DNA of 22,500 bases from Conus ventricosus (taxonomy: Eukaryota; Mollusca; Gastropoda; Neogastropoda; Conidae). The stretch spans positions 63,824,280 through 63,846,779 of the forward strand of contig CM031620.1 of assembly GCA_018398815.1 (NCBI GenBank), written 5' to 3'. Positions 20,001 through 22,500 of the stretch are shown piece after piece. The translations under genes and the position numbers were made by a program. Below the pieces are notes generated by a model, which saw only the letters and a list, made by a program, of their open reading frames with translations, ran no database searches and had not been told where the DNA came from. Position 1 is the stretch's first letter. Each line of letters opens with the position of its first letter.

Positions 20001-22500
20001 CAGTCGGCCTTTGGATGTTTAACTGCATTGTAAAAGGTTTACAAAAGACCTCTTGACAGTCGGCCTTTGGATGTTTAACTGCTTTGAAAAAGGGTTTACA
20101 AAAGACCTCTTGACAGTCAGCCTTGGATGTTTAAAACTGCATTGTAAAAGGTTTACAAAAGACCTCTTGACAGTCGGCCTTTGGATGTTTAACTGCATTG
20201 TAAAGGGTTTACAAAAGACCTCTTGACAGTCGGCCTTTGGATGTTTAACTGCATTGTAAAAGGTTTAAAAAAGACCTCTTGACAGTCGGCCTTTGGATGT
20301 TTTAACTGCATTGTAAAAGGTTTACAAAGACCTCTTGACAGTCGGCCTTTGGATATTTAAACTGCATTGTAAAGGTTTACTAAAGACCTTTGACAGTCGG
20401 CCCTTTGGATATGTAACTGCATTGTAAAAGGTTTACAAAAGACCTCTTGACAGTCGGCCTTTGGATATTTAACTGCATTGTAAAAGGTTTACAAAAGACC
20501 TCTTGACAGTCGGCCTTTGGATATTTAACTGCATTGTAAAAGGTTTACAAAAGACCTCTTGACAGTCGGCCTTTGGATATTTAACTGCATTGTAAAAGGT
20601 TTACAAAAGACCTCTTGACAGTCGGCCCTTTTGGGATGTTAAACTGCATTGTAAAAGGTTTACAAAAGACCTCTTGACAGTGGGCCCTTTTGGATGTTAA
20701 CGGGCATTGTAAAAGGTTTACAAAAGACCTTTGACAGTGGGCCCTTTTGGGAAATGTTAATGCATTGTAAAAGGTTTACAAAAGACCTCTTGACAGTCGG
20801 CCTTTGGGATGTTTAACTGCATTGTAAAAGGTTTACAAAAGACCTCTTGACAGTCGGCCTTTGGATTTTTAAAATGCATTGTAAAAGGTTTACAAAAACC
20901 TCTTGACAGTCGCCTTTGGATTATTTAACTGCATTGAAAAGGTTACAAAAGACCTCTTGACAGTCGGCCTTTGGATGTTTAACTGCATTTAAAAGGTTAC
21001 AAAAGACCTCTTGACAGTCGGCTTTGGATATTTAATGCATTGTAAAAGGTTTTCACAAAGACCTCTTGACAGCCCCGGCTTTGGATATTTAACTGCATTG
21101 CAAAGGTTTACAAAGACCTCTTGACAGTCGGCCTTTGGATGTTTAATGCATTGTAAAAGGTTTACAAAAGGACCTCTTGACAGTCGGCCTTTGGATGTTT
21201 AACTGCATTGTTAAAGGTTTACAAAAGACCTCTTGACAGTCACCCTTTTGATGTTTAACTGCATTGTAAAAAGGTTTACAAAAGACCTCTTGACAGTCGG
21301 CCTGTGGATTTTTTAACTGCATTGTAAAAGGTTTCCCAAAAGAGCTCTTGACGTCGGCCTTTGGATGTTTAACTGCATTGTAAAAGGTTTACAAAAGACT
21401 CTTGACAGTCGGCCTTTGGATGTTTAACTGCATTGTAAAAGGTTTACAAAAGAGCTCTTAAACAGTCGGGCCTTTGGATGTTTAACTGCATTGTAAAAGG
21501 TTTACAAAAAGACCTCTTGACAGTCGGCCTTTGGATGTTTAACTGCATTGTAAAAGTTTACAAAAGACCTCTTGACAGTCGGCCTGTGGATGTTTAACTG
21601 CATTGTAAAGGTTTACAAAGAGCTCTTGACAGTCGGCCTTTGGTGTTTAACTGCATTGTAAAAGGTTTACCAAAAGAGCTCTTGACAGTGGGCCCTTTTG
21701 GGAAATTTTTAACTGCATTGTAAAAGGTTTCCAAAAGAGCCTTGACGTGGGCCCTTTTGGATGTTTAAACTGCATTGTAAAAGGTTTACAAAAGAGCTCT
21801 TGACAGTCGGCCTTTGGATTTTTAACTGCATTGTAAAAGGTTTAAAAAAGACCTCTTGACAGTCGGCCTTTGGATGTTTAACTGCATTGTAAAATTTACA
21901 AAAGGACCTCTTGACAGTCGGCCTTTGGATGTTTAACTGCATTGTAAAAAGGTTTACAAAAGACCTTGAAGTCGGCCTTTGGATGTTTAACTGCATTGTA
22001 AAAGTTTACAAAAGACCTCTTGACAGCGGCCTTTGGATGTTAACTGCATTGTAAAAGGTTTACAAAGAGCTCTTGACAGTGGGCCTTGGATGTTTAACTG
22101 CATTGTAAAAGGTTTACAAAAGCCCTCTTGACAGTCGGCCTTTGGATGTTTAACTGCATTGTAAAAGGTTTACAAAAGACCTCTTGACAGTCGGCCTTTG
22201 GATGTTTAACTGCATTGAAAAAGGTTTACAAAAGACCTCTTGACAGCGGCCTTTGGATGTTTAATGCATTGTAAAAGGTTTACAAAAGACCTCTTGACAG
22301 TGGGCCCTTTTGGATGTTTAACTGCATTTTTAAAAGGTTTACAAAAGACCTCTTGACAGCCCGGCCTTTGGATTTTTAAAACTGCATTGTAAAGGTTTAA
22401 AAAAGGGCCCTCTTGACATGGGCCCTTTGGATGTTTAACTGCATTGTAAAAGGTTTACAAAAGACCTCTTGACAGTCAGCCTTTGGATGTTTAACTGCAT
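14054..22500. repeat. 56-bp satellite array, about 150 head-to-tail copies, open at the window end
   Basis: The plus-strand monomer contains GGCCTTTGGATGTTTAACTG, the inverted repeat TTGTAAA-AGG-TTTACAA, and GACCTCTTGACAGTC, and returns after 56 bases. The left edge is abrupt: the first monomer is already near consensus. Recurrent variants include GGATATTTAAC, GGATTTTTAA, GGCCTGTGG, GAGCTC in place of GACCTC, and TGGGCCC in place of TCGGCC. Many monomers also carry one- or two-base indels. Because 56 is not a multiple of three and the consensus reads into a TAA soon after MQLN on the minus strand, the short open frames across the array depend on private indels and are not genes. No transposon, gene or unique spacer interrupts the array. 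Confidence 0.98.

Noticed and set aside
15192..21996. Open frames of 70-140 codons in the satellite (for example frames starting MQLNIQRP)
   Set aside because: The monomer length is not a multiple of three and the consensus meets a TAA after about 21 codons. Longer frames exist only where indels happen to remove stops.
14054..22500. Regularly spaced direct repeats that might be taken for a CRISPR array
   Set aside because: Monomers abut head to tail with no unique spacers, and the whole 56-bp unit is repeated. The context is eukaryotic with SINEs and microsatellites.

Overview
The window looks like intergenic, repeat-dominated nuclear DNA of a metazoan, most likely a marine gastropod. Dinucleotide, tri- and tetranucleotide microsatellites are very dense. 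There are tRNA-derived SINEs whose bodies and tails resemble (from memory) snail SINE families, an AATAAA signal behind a decayed gene, and a long tandem satellite array. I see no prokaryotic gene organisation and no intact long protein-coding gene.

Layout. 1-2680: a decayed minus-strand copy of a dispersed metazoan gene family. It encodes a FEN1/XPG-like (PIN-fold) acidic nuclease core followed by a C-terminal cysteine-rich, tesmin/TSO1 (CXC)-like segment. It is broken by at least three frameshifts and two in-frame TAG codons. 2680-4170: AT-rich unique DNA with a (TC)n tract and an imperfect ATT/ATC trinucleotide tract. 4180-4460: a tRNA-headed SINE on the minus strand. 4705-4934: a 21-bp minisatellite. 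5340-6094: poly-C, CT-rich, CATA and GC/GT tracts, including about 176 bp of nearly perfect purine-pyrimidine alternation. 6095-7885: mostly featureless unique DNA. 7888-8516: poly-G, a GTC/ATC trinucleotide tract and GATA/GACA tracts. 9264-9330: a tiny truncated SINE between perfect 12-bp direct repeats. 9588-9846: a second tRNA-derived SINE with a duplicated 3' end. 10435-12308: two diverged direct copies of an unnamed repeat, each preceded by CA-rich and followed by CTGT/CT-rich microsatellite. 12309-13980: unique DNA with TG, GT and GA tracts. 13860-14053: a CpG-richer, promoter-like stretch with a possible tiny first exon. 14054-22500: a 56-bp satellite in roughly 150 head-to-tail copies, running off the window end.

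No set of genes here works together in any visible way. The most informative parts are the nuclease/CXC relic and the internal structure of the satellite: linked variants, a block duplicated about 3.54 kb apart, and a hairpin in every monomer. The many private single-base indels in the satellite suggest that the underlying assembly is noisy, which also affects how the frameshifts in the gene relic should be read.
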